From the NCBI GenBank assembly GCA_964019695.1, contig OZ026516.1, positions 101,618,368 to 101,682,367 on the forward strand: a stretch of 64,000 nucleotides of DNA, written 5' to 3'. Positions 46,228-57,142 of the stretch are shown piece after piece (position 1 is the stretch's first letter; every line of letters starts with the position of its first letter). The notes under the pieces are model-generated. The model did not search any database. It saw only the letters and a program-made list of their open reading frames with translations, and was not told where the DNA came from. Position numbers and translations under genes: made by a program. The stretch comes from Loripinus fragilis. Taxonomy: Eukaryota > Mollusca > Bivalvia > Lucinida > Lucinidae.

Positions 46228-46410
46228 CCATGCTGGGTAATTCTGCATGCTTTTTTTTACATCATTATGAAAAATCTTACAGGAAAATCATCAGAGGGTC
46301 AAACATTTTGGATCCAGATCAGGCCCGACATCTTGTCGGGCCTGACCTGGGTCCAAACTGTTAGCCTTGGTTATCAGCGGATAACAAATTCCCCGATAGC
46401 TGGTAAAGAG
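46228..46410 (+). mobile_element. Family A palindromic MITE
   Basis: ATGCTGGGTAATTCTGCATG ... TTGGATCCAGATCAGGCCCG, ACATCTTGTCGGGCCTGACC, TGGGTCCAAACTG, then TTATCAGCGGATAACAAA and AGAGCTAAG. The left part between the head and the palindrome is shortened. Confidence 0.75.
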
Positions 46411-46546
46411 CTAAGTATTGATATTAAGATTAGAGAGATTTTAGAGTAAATATTTGCTAGATTTCGACATAATTAAGGAGTCTGTAACATTAGCATTAAG
46501 TCCATTGATCTTAATTTGATGAGCTTGCAAAACAGCAGTCATTTAC

Positions 46547-46725
46547 TCTTTGCACGATGGGTAATTTTTCACAATTGCTGATAGAATGTCGGTCCTGATC
46601 TGGATCCAAACCATTTGACACTCTGATAGTGTTACAGAATTGTTTTATTAAAAAAGGTTAATTTTGAATATAAGTCAGCAGATGACAACAACAGCATGAT
46701 AAATGACCCAGCATTCTAAGAATTA
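46547..46725 (-). mobile_element. Family A palindromic MITE, rearranged
   Basis: In reverse orientation it carries GAATGTCGGTCCTGATCTGG, ATCCAAACCATTTGACACTC, AAAGGTTAATTTTGAA, GTCAGCAGATGACAACAACA and GACCCAGCATTC. At its left it keeps a head in the opposite orientation (TTTGCACGATGGGTAATTTT), so two copies may have recombined. Confidence 0.7.
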
Positions 46726-46916
46726 AGAAATTTGGCCACTCAGAATGCAATAATCACAAAGTTAGCTTTTAGAATATTACTCATGCATTGTAAATCCTAC
46801 AGATAAATTCCATCTTGTATTTTGAGTAATTTCTGTGAAGTGATCATCCACCATCCACTTCAAAACCATTTTGCATCGTCAATTAGAAACTAACAATAAT
46901 TTATTTGAAATTTTAA

Positions 46917-47129
46917 CTCTTGCATGCTGGGTAATTTTTCATGATTTGTTGTCGTCTGCTGACATTTTTTAAAAATTGACTTTTCCAAAAAATTCTTTCA
47001 GGAACTCTATCAGAGTGTCAAACGGTTTGGATCCAGATCAGGACCGACATTCTGTCGGTCCTGATCTTGGTCCAAACTGTTTTCAAAGGTTATCAGCAGA
47101 CGACAAAAGTCACCACTAGCAAGGAAGAG
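46917..47129 (+). mobile_element. Family A palindromic MITE, complete, TTAA on both sides
   Basis: TTAA at 46913-46916 and 47130-47133 encloses CTCTTGCATGCTGGGTAATT ... AGCAAGGAAGAG. Inside are TTGTCGTCTGCTGACATTTT, AGAGTGTCAAACGGTTTGGA, a palindrome CAGATCAGGACCGACATTCT / GTCGGTCCTGATCTTGG, and AAAGGTTATCAGCAGACGAC. The TTAA target site and 213-bp size define the family; no coding capacity. Confidence 0.9.
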
Positions 47130-47618
47130 TTAAGTCATAGATTTATCAGGCAGTACAAACATCTTGACTCCAAAACATAAGAAATTGCAAGAATTTTGAA
47201 AACTAGGGGGCGCGCATTATATTTATGGTAAAATTAGTTACAAACAGACAAACAGACATGCTTTTTGGGGCAGATAGATTTTGTGTTCTAAACTTTGGAA
47301 ACTCATTTTTTGAATAAATGTCATTGTTTGAAATTTTAGAGTGCAAAAATTGTTTGATGAATCATTTTGTCAATATTTTTTGTAATTTTAGAGTGTTTGA
47401 ACTTTAAGAACATTTACTGTAACCAACGAATAACTGAAAGATTTCAAGAACTTCCAACACTTGTGAGGACAGAACGAAAAATTAAAACCAGCTCAATTAC
47501 TTGAGTTTGAAATACCTTCATGTTTTGTTTTTTCTACATATTTACAACTGATCCATCATAAAGAAATGAATCACAATTAAACATTGAAACGCCAATCACG
47601 ATTGTAGCAGATGACATA

Positions 47619-47858
47619 TGAGCCGTGACACGTGATTTCCAACAGTGTGATATTTTGACAAGTGTAGACTCAGACCAGCCTGTGCAGCCTCCTTTTAAGC
47701 TTAGAAACTCCAAATGATGTTCGGTCAGCAGCTTAACACTCATAGAATATTCAAGCGACTAGCAAAGGGCTCTGATCAGACTGTGCGTATGCGCAGGCTG
47801 ATCTGAGGCTTTGCTGGACGCACACACCACATCGTTGGAAATCTCATGTGGTGGCTCA
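47619..47858. mobile_element. MITE with TGAGCCGT...GGCTCA ends (family F)
   Basis: TGAGCCGTGACACGTGATTT, CCAACAGTGTG ... CATCGTTGGAAATCTCATGT, GGTGGCTCA. Compared with 39526-39723 it carries an extra internal hairpin, CTGATCAGACTGTGCGTATG, CGCAGGCTGATCTGAGGC (about 47771-47810), as though a smaller fold-back element had inserted. Confidence 0.85.
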
Positions 47859-48029
47859 TATTTTAACAGTCAAGAAGGTAATACAGAAGCAGTACCTCAT
47901 TTTGAGGGAGAGTGCCTATAACGTCTATAGCAGAAGCTTATCAGCAAACTGGGTTTCTCTCTAGGACTATTAAGACATCCTTTTAGGTGAAAATAAGGCT
48001 TAATGTGTTTACAATATTGTTTGGGCCGT

Positions 48030-48192
48030 CTACTGAGTTTTTTCAAAATTAACATTTTCAAAAAATTCTTTCAGGAATATTAAGTCACCATAATAGAGTG
48101 TCAAACAGTTTAGAACCAGATCAGGCCCAACATTATGTTGGGCCTGATCTGGATCCAGACTGTTTGTGAAGATTATCAGCAGACGACACCGG
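48030..48192 (+). mobile_element. Family A palindromic MITE
   Basis: TTTTTCAAAATTAACATTTT, AGAGTGTCAAACAGTTTAGA, CAGATCAGGCCCAACATTAT, GTTGGGCCTGATCTGGATCC, TTATCAGCAGACGACACC. The arms of the internal hairpin match perfectly over GATCAGGCCCAACAT. Confidence 0.8.
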
Positions 48193-48754
48193 TAGGCAAA
48201 TACATATATTAATGTTATCATGCACCAACATAAACCCAAATCAAACTGTGGACCCACATAGCTATGTTGCAAGTTATGGGGCCTTGAATTAAGGTAAGAT
48301 GAACTAGATTGTAGCTCCTTATAAGGATCTACAGAGTACACAAAAGTGGTGACAGTGTTTATCTGTATCAACCAAAATGACTGATTACGATGAATCGTAG
48401 AAAATGAGGCATGGAAAAAGCACCTGTGTGTGTCGTAAAGCAGGTGAAGAATGACTATGACATCTGCTGAAATCGCCAGAAATGTACCTTACCTTATATG
48501 TATGTGTACTAATTTACGCTGCTTGATAAGTCATTCAATGAACCTCAACCTCAACACACTCATAAAACCGTTTTTTATGCCAGTCATGCTTCATGAATTT
48601 TATATCAATTTTATTCAGAATTACAGTATAATTTGTTTTTATTTATTTTGTATAATAGAACAAACTTATATGTAACTTACGGTACTTATTGAAAATGGGC
48701 TGCTTCCACAAGATGGTACTTGCAGCTTATGCATAGTCTCTATTTATCTATTTG

Positions 48755-48935
48755 AATGCTGGGTAATTTTTCATGCTTTTGTTGTAGTCTGGATACATTT
48801 TATCTACAAAATTGACTTTTTCGAAAAGTTCTTTCAGTGTCAAACAGTTTGGATCCAGATCAGTACCAACATTTTGTCAGTCCTGATCTTGGCCTAACCT
48901 GTCAGCAGATGACAAATGTCGACGCTAGCAAGGAA
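48755..48935 (+). mobile_element. Family A palindromic MITE
   Basis: ATGCTGGGTAATTTTTCATG, CTTTTGTTGTAGTCTGG, AAAATTGACTTTTTCGAAAA, GTCAAACAGTTTGGATCCAG, ATCAGTACCAACATTTTGTC, AGTCCTGATCTTGGCC, CAGCAGATGACAAATG, GCAAGGAAAGAG. The boundaries lack intact TTAA. Confidence 0.8.
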
Positions 48936-49314
48936 AGAGTATTAACTTGCATGCACAGCTCTCAAGTGGTCTGAGCATACAACTGCTTCTATTCTTTTAT
49001 TCTAGTTTGTCTGGCCACACTGCACAGATTCGCAGACTCATCCGACCTTCACTGATAGCATATGCCATCAGTACCAAACCTAATAACTTGCTGACTCAAA
49101 TATAAAATAAAATTCTCACCTGGCTGCACTTATTTACAAAAAAGTGCAGTAATTCAGCGCAAAAAACTCCCATATAATCTCTATAAGACTCAATTTCAGC
49201 TTGTCTGTCAGATGTAGCCATATTCTTGCTCTTTTTAAAAGCTTCATTGACAGAAAGATTTTTTTTTTTTGAATTCCTTCTTTTTTATTTTACCATATTT
49301 ACCTTAACACATTG

Positions 49315-50262
49315 CTTGCATGCTGGGTAATTTTGCATGCCTTTGTTGTCAACTGACTTAAAAATAAAAATTCAAAATTAACTTTTTCAAAAAATTATTT
49401 CAGGAACACTAAACTCGATTTTTTATGTTTTTCACATTGATTTTCGGCGATAACTTTTTTATTATTAATTTCAGCAATCTGTGTTCGCGATGAAAGTTGT
49501 AGAGAAAAATTAGCGCCGATTTCTCCAAGAGGTCCGAAGTTTGTGGCACAAACAGATTTTTGTTTACATAGATGAAGATTTTGCAATAAATTGAATTCAG
49601 CTCAATTTTCTAAGTCTTTAATTGACAGGTAAATTTCGTAAAGGCGTGACAGAAAGGGTTCGTCTCAAAAGAATATTCACAAGTGGTGTATATACAGTTA
49701 TTCAACGGTCGTTTATAGCATAATCCTGCCGTATGTAGACTCAGAATGTACCGTGCATATTCAGAATCTACTATGAGCATGATTATTTGTAGGTACAGAA
49801 GCTGCGATATCGCATGACGCGCCATTTTTCTCTTACGCACGTGCTCCTAAACGGACAGTTTCGAGATGACCCAACTAGCTTAACGCACGGGCGAACCAGG
49901 CGCGATTTCCAATATATTTGAATAAGCCACCCAATGCCTTTCTTATTGAATCGGGGCGGTGCAATGTAACTTTTTGACTGACATACTTGACTTAGTTTAT
50001 TTGCGCTTTGCTTAAAAAGCTAAAAGAGGCCATCTATGCGCAGAGTTAATTGCAGCATCTATGATGTTAGAACCGCTTGGAGAAGTTGGCGCTAATTTTT
50101 ATCTACAACTTTCATCGCGAACACAGTTTACTAAAATCAATAATAAAAAAGTTATCGCCAAAAATCAATGTGAAAAACATAAAAAATCGAGTTTAAGTTT
50201 GGATTCATTCTGTCGGTCTTGATCAAGGTCCAAACTGTTTGCAGAGTTTATCAAGAGACGAT
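49315..50262 (+). mobile_element. Family A MITE split by a 782-bp element
   Basis: The left part (GCATGCTGGGTAATTTTGCA, CTTTTTCAAAAAATTATTTC, AGGAACAC) stops at 49410 and the right part (AGTTTGGATTCATTCTGTCG, GTCTTGATCAAGGTCC, TTATCAAGAGACGATAAAAG) resumes at 50196. About 15-40 bp of family A sequence are missing at the junction. Confidence 0.75.
49412..50193. mobile_element. 782-bp TA-flanked element with inverted repeats over 110 bp
   Basis: Ends AACTCGATTTTTTATGTTTT, TCACATTGATTTTCGGCGAT and the near-perfect complement at the right. The homology continues through AACTTTTTTATTATT, TGTGTTCGCGATGAAAGTTG, TAGA and TTAGCGCC. TA at 49410-49411 and 50194-50195. The middle is unique and non-coding. 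It would fold into one long stem-loop. Confidence 0.87.
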
Positions 50263-50317
50263 AAAAGGGTGCCCTAGCAGGGTTTACCTACTAGTGTCCT
50301 CTGCTGATATCATCATC

Positions 50318-50489
50318 ATCATATCATAATCAGATTTTTGATTAATATGCAGGTGCAGAGGCATCATCCACATCAGTGGGCCCCTTTCCAGGTAACTGGC
50401 TAGCTGCACGCATAGCAAATCTCACACCTGATCTCCAGGTGCTCCTTACTTGAGGGTCAACTGTCGTGAGCTTCCACTCACGGCAGTCT
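50318..50489 (-). pseudogene. LINE reverse transcriptase ORF, 3'-terminal fragment (copy 1)
   Basis: The minus strand reads DCREWKLTTVDPQVRSTWRS, GVRFAMRAASQLPGKGP, TDVDDASAPAY then stop. A short 3' tail follows with CAAAAATCTGATTATGATAT and ATGATGATGATGAT triplets. It is the C-terminal end of the same non-LTR family as 54323-55795. The upstream side joins a family A MITE at 50490. Confidence 0.8.
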
Positions 50490-50660
50490 TTCTCTGATAA
50501 CCTTTGCAAACAGTTTGGACCCAGATCAGGCCCGACAAAAAGGTCGGACCTGATCTGGGTCCAAACTATTTCACACTCTGATGGTATTTCTGAAAGAATT
50601 TTTCGAAAAAGTTGATTTTTGAAAAAATCAGCAGACGACAAAAAAGCATGAAGAAGCAAA
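50490..50660 (-). mobile_element. Family A palindromic MITE
   Basis: TGATAACCTTTGCAAACAGT, TTGGACCCAGATCAGGCCCG, ACAAAAAGGTCGGACCTGAT, CTGGGTCCAAACTATTTCAC, ACTCTGATGG, AGCAGACGACAAAAAAGCAT. Inverted relative to most copies; it directly abuts the LINE fragment. Confidence 0.8.
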
Positions 50661-51097
50661 CACATGCGGTGCATACTGGTATTTCTAGATTTGATGAGAT
50701 AAAGCTGTAATTCAAGATCCTGTCAATTCACACGTTTGCAATAACTTTTTGTACTGATACATATTATATTTATTATCCATAACCTAAACTGATGATTAAA
50801 ATAAATTTAAGGCTTATACATACTTAAGTCTCAAAAACTAAGTACTAAAATTTGATGCTGTATTTTACCTAAATACCCAGGAACATTACAGCCTTTAAAG
50901 CTAAATACTTGGGGGAAGGTTTTCAATATAGCATACCTATAAGTGTACCTGGTGTGACAAAATTGCAAGCAGGGTAGACAATGATCAGACTGCTCTTTGA
51001 AAGCAGTATGATCTGAGTCTAGGGGCTTAGCTAGCCTAAAATTCAAAGTATGCATCTGTGGAACAGCTGAATGCATTTAAACAGGGAATACATACAA

Positions 51098-51175
51098 ACA
51101 GCATAGACCCAGATGAAATGCCAGATGAAATGCCGCTAAATGTGGTGTTTCATCAGGGTCTGTGCTCTTTGCCAA
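51098..51175. repeat. Hairpin, ACCCAGATGAAATGCC type
   Basis: ATAGACCCAGATGAAATGCC (with a 14-bp tandem duplication of AGATGAAATGCCNN) pairs with GGTGTTTCATCAGGGTCTGT. Sister hairpins are at 52470-52535 and 56327-56392. Confidence 0.7.
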
Positions 51176-51550
51176 GATAAACACACTCTTGGTAATGGTA
51201 GATTATAAAAAAAAAGCCCTCATTCACTTTGCACTAATTGATGATAAATTATGACAATATCAGAGATTAAAATTGCTTCCACGCACACATTTTGTACGCA
51301 AAAAATCAAGAATCCATCAGAGCCGTGATAGAATTTTTCCATATTTTCGGTCCAAATGTGTACGCACTTGCATTTTTCAGTATATGTAACTACGCCCCTG
51401 TGGAGTCTATCCAGTCTGTTAGCATTTTAGGGTAAGGCAACAAAAATATATTTATACTAAATATTTGGACAAAAGTCCACTGAATATAAATAGTACAGTA
51501 GCCACAGTAACAGGAAAGAGTTAGCCCTCCATCACCCACCCACTTTGCAA

Positions 51551-51613
51551 ATCTATCGAAAGTCTGCCTCAAAATCTTGAATTCAGTAATAATCCTTAAA
51601 ACTTTCACCCATG
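51551..51613 (+). repeat. Right-end fragment of family G MITE
   Basis: GAAAGTCTGCCTCAAAATCT, TGAATTCAGTAATAATCC, ACTTTCACCCATG match the right end of 43968-44201. Confidence 0.7.
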
Positions 51614-52023
51614 GTGGTATGGGTAGGGAGAATAATTCACTACAAAAGAATGCTGGGTAGGCTGCTTTGAATCTAACCTGATCGCAAACCTTTCTTGTGA
51701 TGCTGCTCAAATGAAATCAACAAGTGCCTGTGATATATATATATCTATATATGAACACTAAATCTAAGAACCTATCAATCATAGGTACTCTAGATTGGTA
51801 TCTGATCGTGTGCCGATTCTTTGTAAACGTAAATGTTCTCGTTCATGTTCCTCAAGATTGTGCCTGTCCTCACGCAGTAACTGGCGGTGATTCTGTAACT
51901 TTATGTAACTCTCCTCCCTGTTGGCATGAACCTGAAATAAAGTAAGAAAATAAGCATGAAACTTTTTTTTCTAATTAATTCTTCCATATATCTAATACAA
52001 TGAACAGGACTTTACTTAAGAGT

Positions 52024-52185
52024 GTGTAACGAAAATTCAATTTTCTTATTTCTCAACCAAAACATATGTTGTGGGTACTCAAAAGAACCGTCTCAATGAG
52101 ACGGTTCTTTTGAGCACCCAAAACACATGTTAAAATTGATGGGTAAGAAAATATTTACAATTTTACGCTGAATTTTTTTTTTGTT
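52024..52185. mobile_element. Family D fold-back MITE, reference copy
   Basis: TTATTTCTCAACCAAAACAT, ATGTTGTGGGTACTCAAAAG, AACCGTCTCAATGAGACGGT, TCTTTTGAGCACCCAAAACA, CATGTTAAAATTGATGGGTA, AGAAAATATTTACAATTTTA, CGCTG. The central AGAACCGTCTCAATGAGACG/GTTCT palindrome is near-perfect. Related cores: 4010, 12001, 38662, 62124 and the window edge at 63952. Confidence 0.82.
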
Positions 52186-52469
52186 TATCTAAACCTGTGA
52201 ATGAACCACGAATGGTTCATTGTACATATCAAGGGATCTATAAAACTATCTCTTCATACCGGCTTGATCAAATTTTGATAATTATGCCAAGGAATGCAAA
52301 TTTTGAAATTTGGACAAAAAATTCTTATGGCTGTGTTTTTGACTAAATGCATGAGGAAAGCCCTAAACTCCTCTGCGGTCTGGGCATTGACCGCAGGAAA
52401 AAAACTATTACAAAGTGGAATAGTTCAGGGGAGGGGGAAGATTGAAGATTGTTTTTATCTTAGCAAATA

Positions 52470-52535
52470 GTCAAGACCCAGATGAAATTCCACATAATTG
52501 GGCATTTCATCTGGGTCTTCTCTGTTTGCCAAAGT
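52470..52535. repeat. Hairpin, ACCCAGATGAAATTCC type
   Basis: GTCAAGACCCAGATGAAATT, CCACATAATTGGGCATTTCA, TCTGGGTCTTCTCTGTTTGC: imperfect 16-bp arms. Confidence 0.7.
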
Positions 52536-52779
52536 ACCCCCTGAGAGGTTTCAAATATACAAAGGGTCAACCTCAGCCAGAATTTGAAATATAAAATTGT
52601 GTATTTATCAATCATTCCTCAGATTTCTTCATACGAACATATAATACATGTATTGTTGGTAACCAAAAGAATGGTCTAAAGTAAAATTTAAGGACAAACA
52701 AACCTATTCGACTGACAAAAAAGCGAAGACAGAGCATGACTGATTACACTTAACCACTCTTTAATACAGTCTCTTGGCT

Positions 52780-53285
52780 GATGTCCGAAGAGGCCAAAGT
52801 AGCTGTCATTCATATCTTAGTTCGATAAGGTCTCGACAGTTAGAAAAATGTCTACATGTACAGAAGATGGGCAAAATATTATTTTATTGCAAGTTTTTCG
52901 CAGTAGCTTTCGCCATCATGGTGGTCACATCCTCTCGCTTGATATTGCAGATCTGTCTGATCATGGCCCTGTCATTGCACTCAAAGCGCTGAAGTTTGGC
53001 TTGGTCAATGTCCAAGTAAGTTTCACTAGCATGGAGCATGGCACTCCGCATGCATGAGCTCACAGTACACATGGCCTTGGGTCTTGTAAAAGAGGTGGTG
53101 GGATGCGAGAACTGGCAGTAGCTGCCTGAATTTTTTCCAGGCGGTTTTCACATGAGTATTGACCACCAGTTCCCAGCCTAAAGTAGCGGAAAGCAAATTA
53201 TTGTCACCCAGGTAGCAGAAATTTTTAACATTATTTTTCAGCCAGGTCTCCAGAATGGCACCAATTCTTAAGGTTACCCCTTCGC
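52780..53285 (-). pseudogene. LINE reverse transcriptase ORF, C-terminal fragment (copy 2)
   Basis: On the minus strand, with several slips: NFCYLGDN, HVKTAWKKFRQLLPVLASHH, YKTQGHVY, MRSAMLHASETYLDI, LQRFECNDRAMIRQICNIKR then EDVTT. It matches the region of copy 3 after the polymerase domain. Heavily mutated; both ends are lost. Confidence 0.78.
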
Positions 53286-53674
53286 ACTAACAAAAGCTGC
53301 TATTTTGTGGGAAGCAATATGTTCATATTATATTTATTTAAATTTTGAGGACTATTATAAAATCTTGCTCCCCCCTGTAGTGTTATCATGTTAAGTCTGG
53401 CGAGGATTAACAAGTTAGATATTACAGGCTTCAGTAAATATTAGTTTGTTTACAATTGAATTCACTATCATTTATTATCAAACTTTGTCAAGATCATAAG
53501 AGGTGCCATCAAATCACTTGTTTACTAAAATAATCAAGATTTATATCTTGAAAATTAATATCATACTCGAATACTTCAGCGAGCTGGCCACTGACATAAA
53601 GACAATTGACCTAGAATAATGTTTATGTACATGTACAATATTATGTATGCAACATTCAAGAGTACACTTTTACC

Positions 53675-54010
53675 CATGCGCAGATCCAGAAGGGGGACAG
53701 GGGGTCGAGACCCCCCCCCTGAAAAATCACAAAAATATAGGGTTTCTTCGATAATACTGGTTTGGATCCCCTGAAAATCACTTGTTTAAAGCTGTCAAGC
53801 CAGCATTCAATGTTGGGCCATCATCGGAATGCCAGCTAAATGCCATTTAAATGGCGTTTAGCTGGTGGGTCGATGATGGCCCGCTTATAGTGGTACTTGG
53901 ATCCTCCCTCCCCTCATCAACTAAGAAAAAAAAATGATCATAAATAAAAAAAAAAAAAAAACGTTGTCAGAATTGGACCCCCTCTGACAAAACTTTCTGG
54001 ATCCCCGCAT
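53675..54010. mobile_element. Fold-back MITE, GGATCC family (family C)
   Basis: CATGCGCAGATCCAGAAGGG to CTTTCTGGATCCCCGCATG. It contains AAACCCTATATTTTTGTG in inverted order, CAATGTTGGGCCATCATCGG, a perfect AAATGCCATTTAAATGGCGTTT-like centre and GTCGATGATGGCCCGC. A-rich runs have expanded near 53925-53960. Confidence 0.87.
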
Positions 54011-54322
54011 GTTTACATGTCCAAGGGCAATTTAAAGGGGCTGCAAGGAACAGAGGCAAATGCAGGGGTTAAAAGTTGATTGAGCAAGTGATAAAAGGTG
54101 TTGGACTGATCAGGCAAAGAAGTACTTACATTTGATACCTCCCGGATCATCTGGGTATTTCCCACATTTAGTGCCAATCTCCCTCTCACCTACCAAACTC
54201 ACCATATCTCAATGAGATACCTTGAGTTTAGCTTTATTCTTGGCAGTGACACTGCTGACACAATTTTTATTGTATGTCAGCATGTCTCTAAATTGACCAA
54301 CTCTTAATTTGTTCACCTCATT

Positions 54323-55795
54323 CATATTGTAATCATAATCAGATTTTTGATGCAGGTGAAGGGACATCATCCACATCAGTGCCCCTCTTCAAGGTAGCTG
54401 GCCAGCTGCATGCATAACAGATCTCATATCTGATCTCCAGGCATTCCTTTCTTGAAGGGTTGACTGCCGTGAGCTTCCACTCATGGCAGTCATTCTCATG
54501 TCATCTTGGGCCTACCTGTTCCCCGCCTTTCATCAACCTATATATCACATGCTGTTCTGATTGCACCACATGAACACTCCACGTACAAACCAGTAAAGCC
54601 TGTTCCCTCTCAAACTAAGGTGATAGTCCTCAAGCTCAAGCTTTGCCAGTGGCTCTCTGAACCTTACTGGGGTCACATCCTCTGGCTTGATACTGCAGAC
54701 TTGTCTGATCATGGCCCTGTCATTGTCCTGCAAGCACTGCAGGTTTGTCTTGGCCAATGGCCAGGTTTCACTGGCATAGAGCATGGCATGTACACATGGC
54801 CACAGGTCTTGTAAGAGAGGTGGCTGGGTGTGAAAAGTGGTAGTAGCTCCCTGAATTTCTTCCAGGTGCTTTTCACACGAGTAGTGATCACTAGTTCACA
54901 GCCCCTGCCAGCAGAAAGCATGTCACCCAGGTAGCAGAAGGAAGCTACCACCTCCAAATTATCAGGTCTGATGTGAATTTTACTCTGCAGTCTGCGGTCA
55001 ATAGGGCCCGTAGTTCCCCTTCATCGTGCACTTATAATCAGGATTTGGTGTCAGTCATTGCTACCAGACAGACAGTGCATGGATAATCAGCTGAACTCTG
55101 CAGAAGGCCAAGGCCTGTACCACAGATCATGACCTTTGTCTTTCTTGCATTTACCCTCGACCCCTTCTTCTCAATGACTTCTTTGCATATCAAGAGCCTC
55201 CTGACACATAACTCCAGTGAGTCAGCAATGATGACAAGATCATCTCCTAGGTAACCCCAGAGTGGAACTGGCATGACAAGGCCTCCAGCATGATGATGAA
55301 GAGCAGGGAACCTAGTATGGAGCCCTGGTGGACCCAGATCTTCACCTTAAGCTCTTGGCTGTAACCCTCGCTGACATGGACACAGCTTTGGTGTAAATTT
55401 ACTGGACTGATGACACAATCCATTCCTCAACACCTCGTTTTCTCAGGGCCCACCAAATAACCTTCCAAGGGACACACGGTCAAATACTTTCTCTAGGTCC
55501 ACAAAGGCCATATAAAGCCTCATGTTCACTGCTAAGTATTCCTCCTGAAGCTGGGGGACCACAAAGCTTGCATCTGTAGTGCCTCTTCCTGGGACAAAGC
55601 CAAACTGGGAGTCATCAATAGACACCACTGGTCTTATGAGACCATCAACAATCCTTTCTAAGAGCTTAGGTCACCTTGAGGCCTCAATAGTTGCCTCTGT
55701 CCAGAGCATCACCCTTGCCCTTGTAAAGACAGACCATGAAACTTTGCTCCCAGTCAGTTGGGACCTTGCCATCACAAATAATGATGGTAGCACGA
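54323..55795 (-). pseudogene. LINE (non-LTR) retrotransposon reverse transcriptase, 5'-truncated degraded copy (copy 3)
   Basis: Minus-strand reading, several slips: ICDGKVPTDWEQSFMVCLYK, GKGDALDRGNY (55790-55690), LERIVDGLIRPVVSIDDSQF, GFVPGRGTTDASFVVPQLQE, AFVDLEKVFDR with motif A Asp (55628-55480), then GDDLVIIADSLELCVRRLL as motif C (55255-55195; Gly replaces Ala of the usual ADD), GSRVNARKTKVMICGTGL, then EVVASFCYLGDMLSAG, VKSTWKKFRELLPLF, NDRAMIRQVCSIKPEDVTPV, and a 3' end with CAAAAATCTGATTATGAT. This type encodes an RT without a downstream RNase H. A large part between motifs A and C is deleted or unreadable. A plus frame at 54506-54814 is antisense. Confidence 0.87.
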
Positions 55796-57142
55796 TCTTA
55801 TTCACAATTCTATTTCGCTACTCTGTGAGAAATGATATATTCACATTTTGCATCTTTAAATAAATAAATCAGAAAGCGTAATCTTAATTGATAAATTGTT
55901 GTTTTATCTCCTGGAAAAATCTAATTATGATGTCCTAAGTCCAATAGGGGCTGCTGTCTTTGAAATTTAACACTTCTGTTAATGAAAGTTTGTATAAAAT
56001 TACAAGTTTTTCAGATAATCTCACTTAAAAATTTGGGGCTTTTAATGTGATATATTGTCTGCACTTAATGGTCAAACCATAAGTGGTATAATTGTAGAAA
56101 TTCAATGACTTTGAAATTTAATATATATTTCAGTAATAAATAAAAGCTCGGTATTTTAAAACATTGAAGGGGGTCTGAAAGTTGAAATGTAGTGGTTGTG
56201 TGAAACTAATCTTTGTGCAAATAAAAACTTATATCCTGCTAGGTAGCTTAGCATGCAAGTTCAAAAAGTGAATTTAACCCTTTGTTTATGGTAAACTCCT
56301 AAACCGATACTTCTATAAACATTGAAGACCCAGATGAAATGCCGCATAATGCGGCATTTCATCAGGGTCTAAATTGTTTGTTAAGGTGAAAAAGATCTTC
56401 AGGCAAAAATAATACAATATATACTCAGCGTCAATGAAAAGTTACCAGCATCGAAATTTCAATATTTTGTAAAATATATAATACAGCTCTTTGGGTACTG
56501 TTATGTTCATGTTTCTGGTCAACAACAAACTGGTTTGGAGAGATAAAACAGTTCCACAAGCCCTGGAACTATGGTGCACGTGATACTCATGCATTTCATG
56601 TTTTCACAGTTTTAAAGAATTAGAAATCATCGTTTTCAGAAGACAACATGCCAGAACATGCCCTAGACATTTTCATTGAAAACGCCACCAAAATGGTTTG
56701 GGTTATCCCATTAAACGCGAAAAATGGAGATCAAACTTTAGGTAGCATCAAAACTTTTCATTTTCCTATACAATGCTATGGAAACTATAGGGGTCCATCA
56801 AGGAATGAGTATAATGCATTCGGGTGTGATGGATACCGTTTTCCATAGTTGTGATGCATTGGACTCTATGACACAAAATTGAGTGTTGAAGTATCTGCAA
56901 TTCTTTGTTCAGAATTCATGAACTAAATATTGTCCTATGTTAAGTGTATGTGATTTACTGGTAACTTTTCACTGAAGTTGAGTATATTTTTGTGGAAATT
57001 ATAACCTGACACCCCTAGATATGTACAATGGACTATCCCAAATTTATTGTATCAAACCAGAAGGAATAACCCATTAGTATACAAAGGGTAAAGCATATGC
57101 AATAAGCACCATTTTCTCATGGGCTGGCACAATTTGTAGGGA
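55796..57142. other. No gene recognised; one hairpin
   Basis: AT-rich. At 56327-56392 lies AGACCCAGATGAAATGCCGC, ATAATGCGGCATTTCATCAG, GGTCT, a hairpin with nearly perfect 18-bp arms, of the type seen at 51098 and 52470. The 66-codon frame at 56648-56848 has no known domain. Confidence 0.5.

Noticed and set aside
54506..54814. 102-codon plus-strand frame
   Set aside because: Antisense of the LINE reverse transcriptase on the minus strand.
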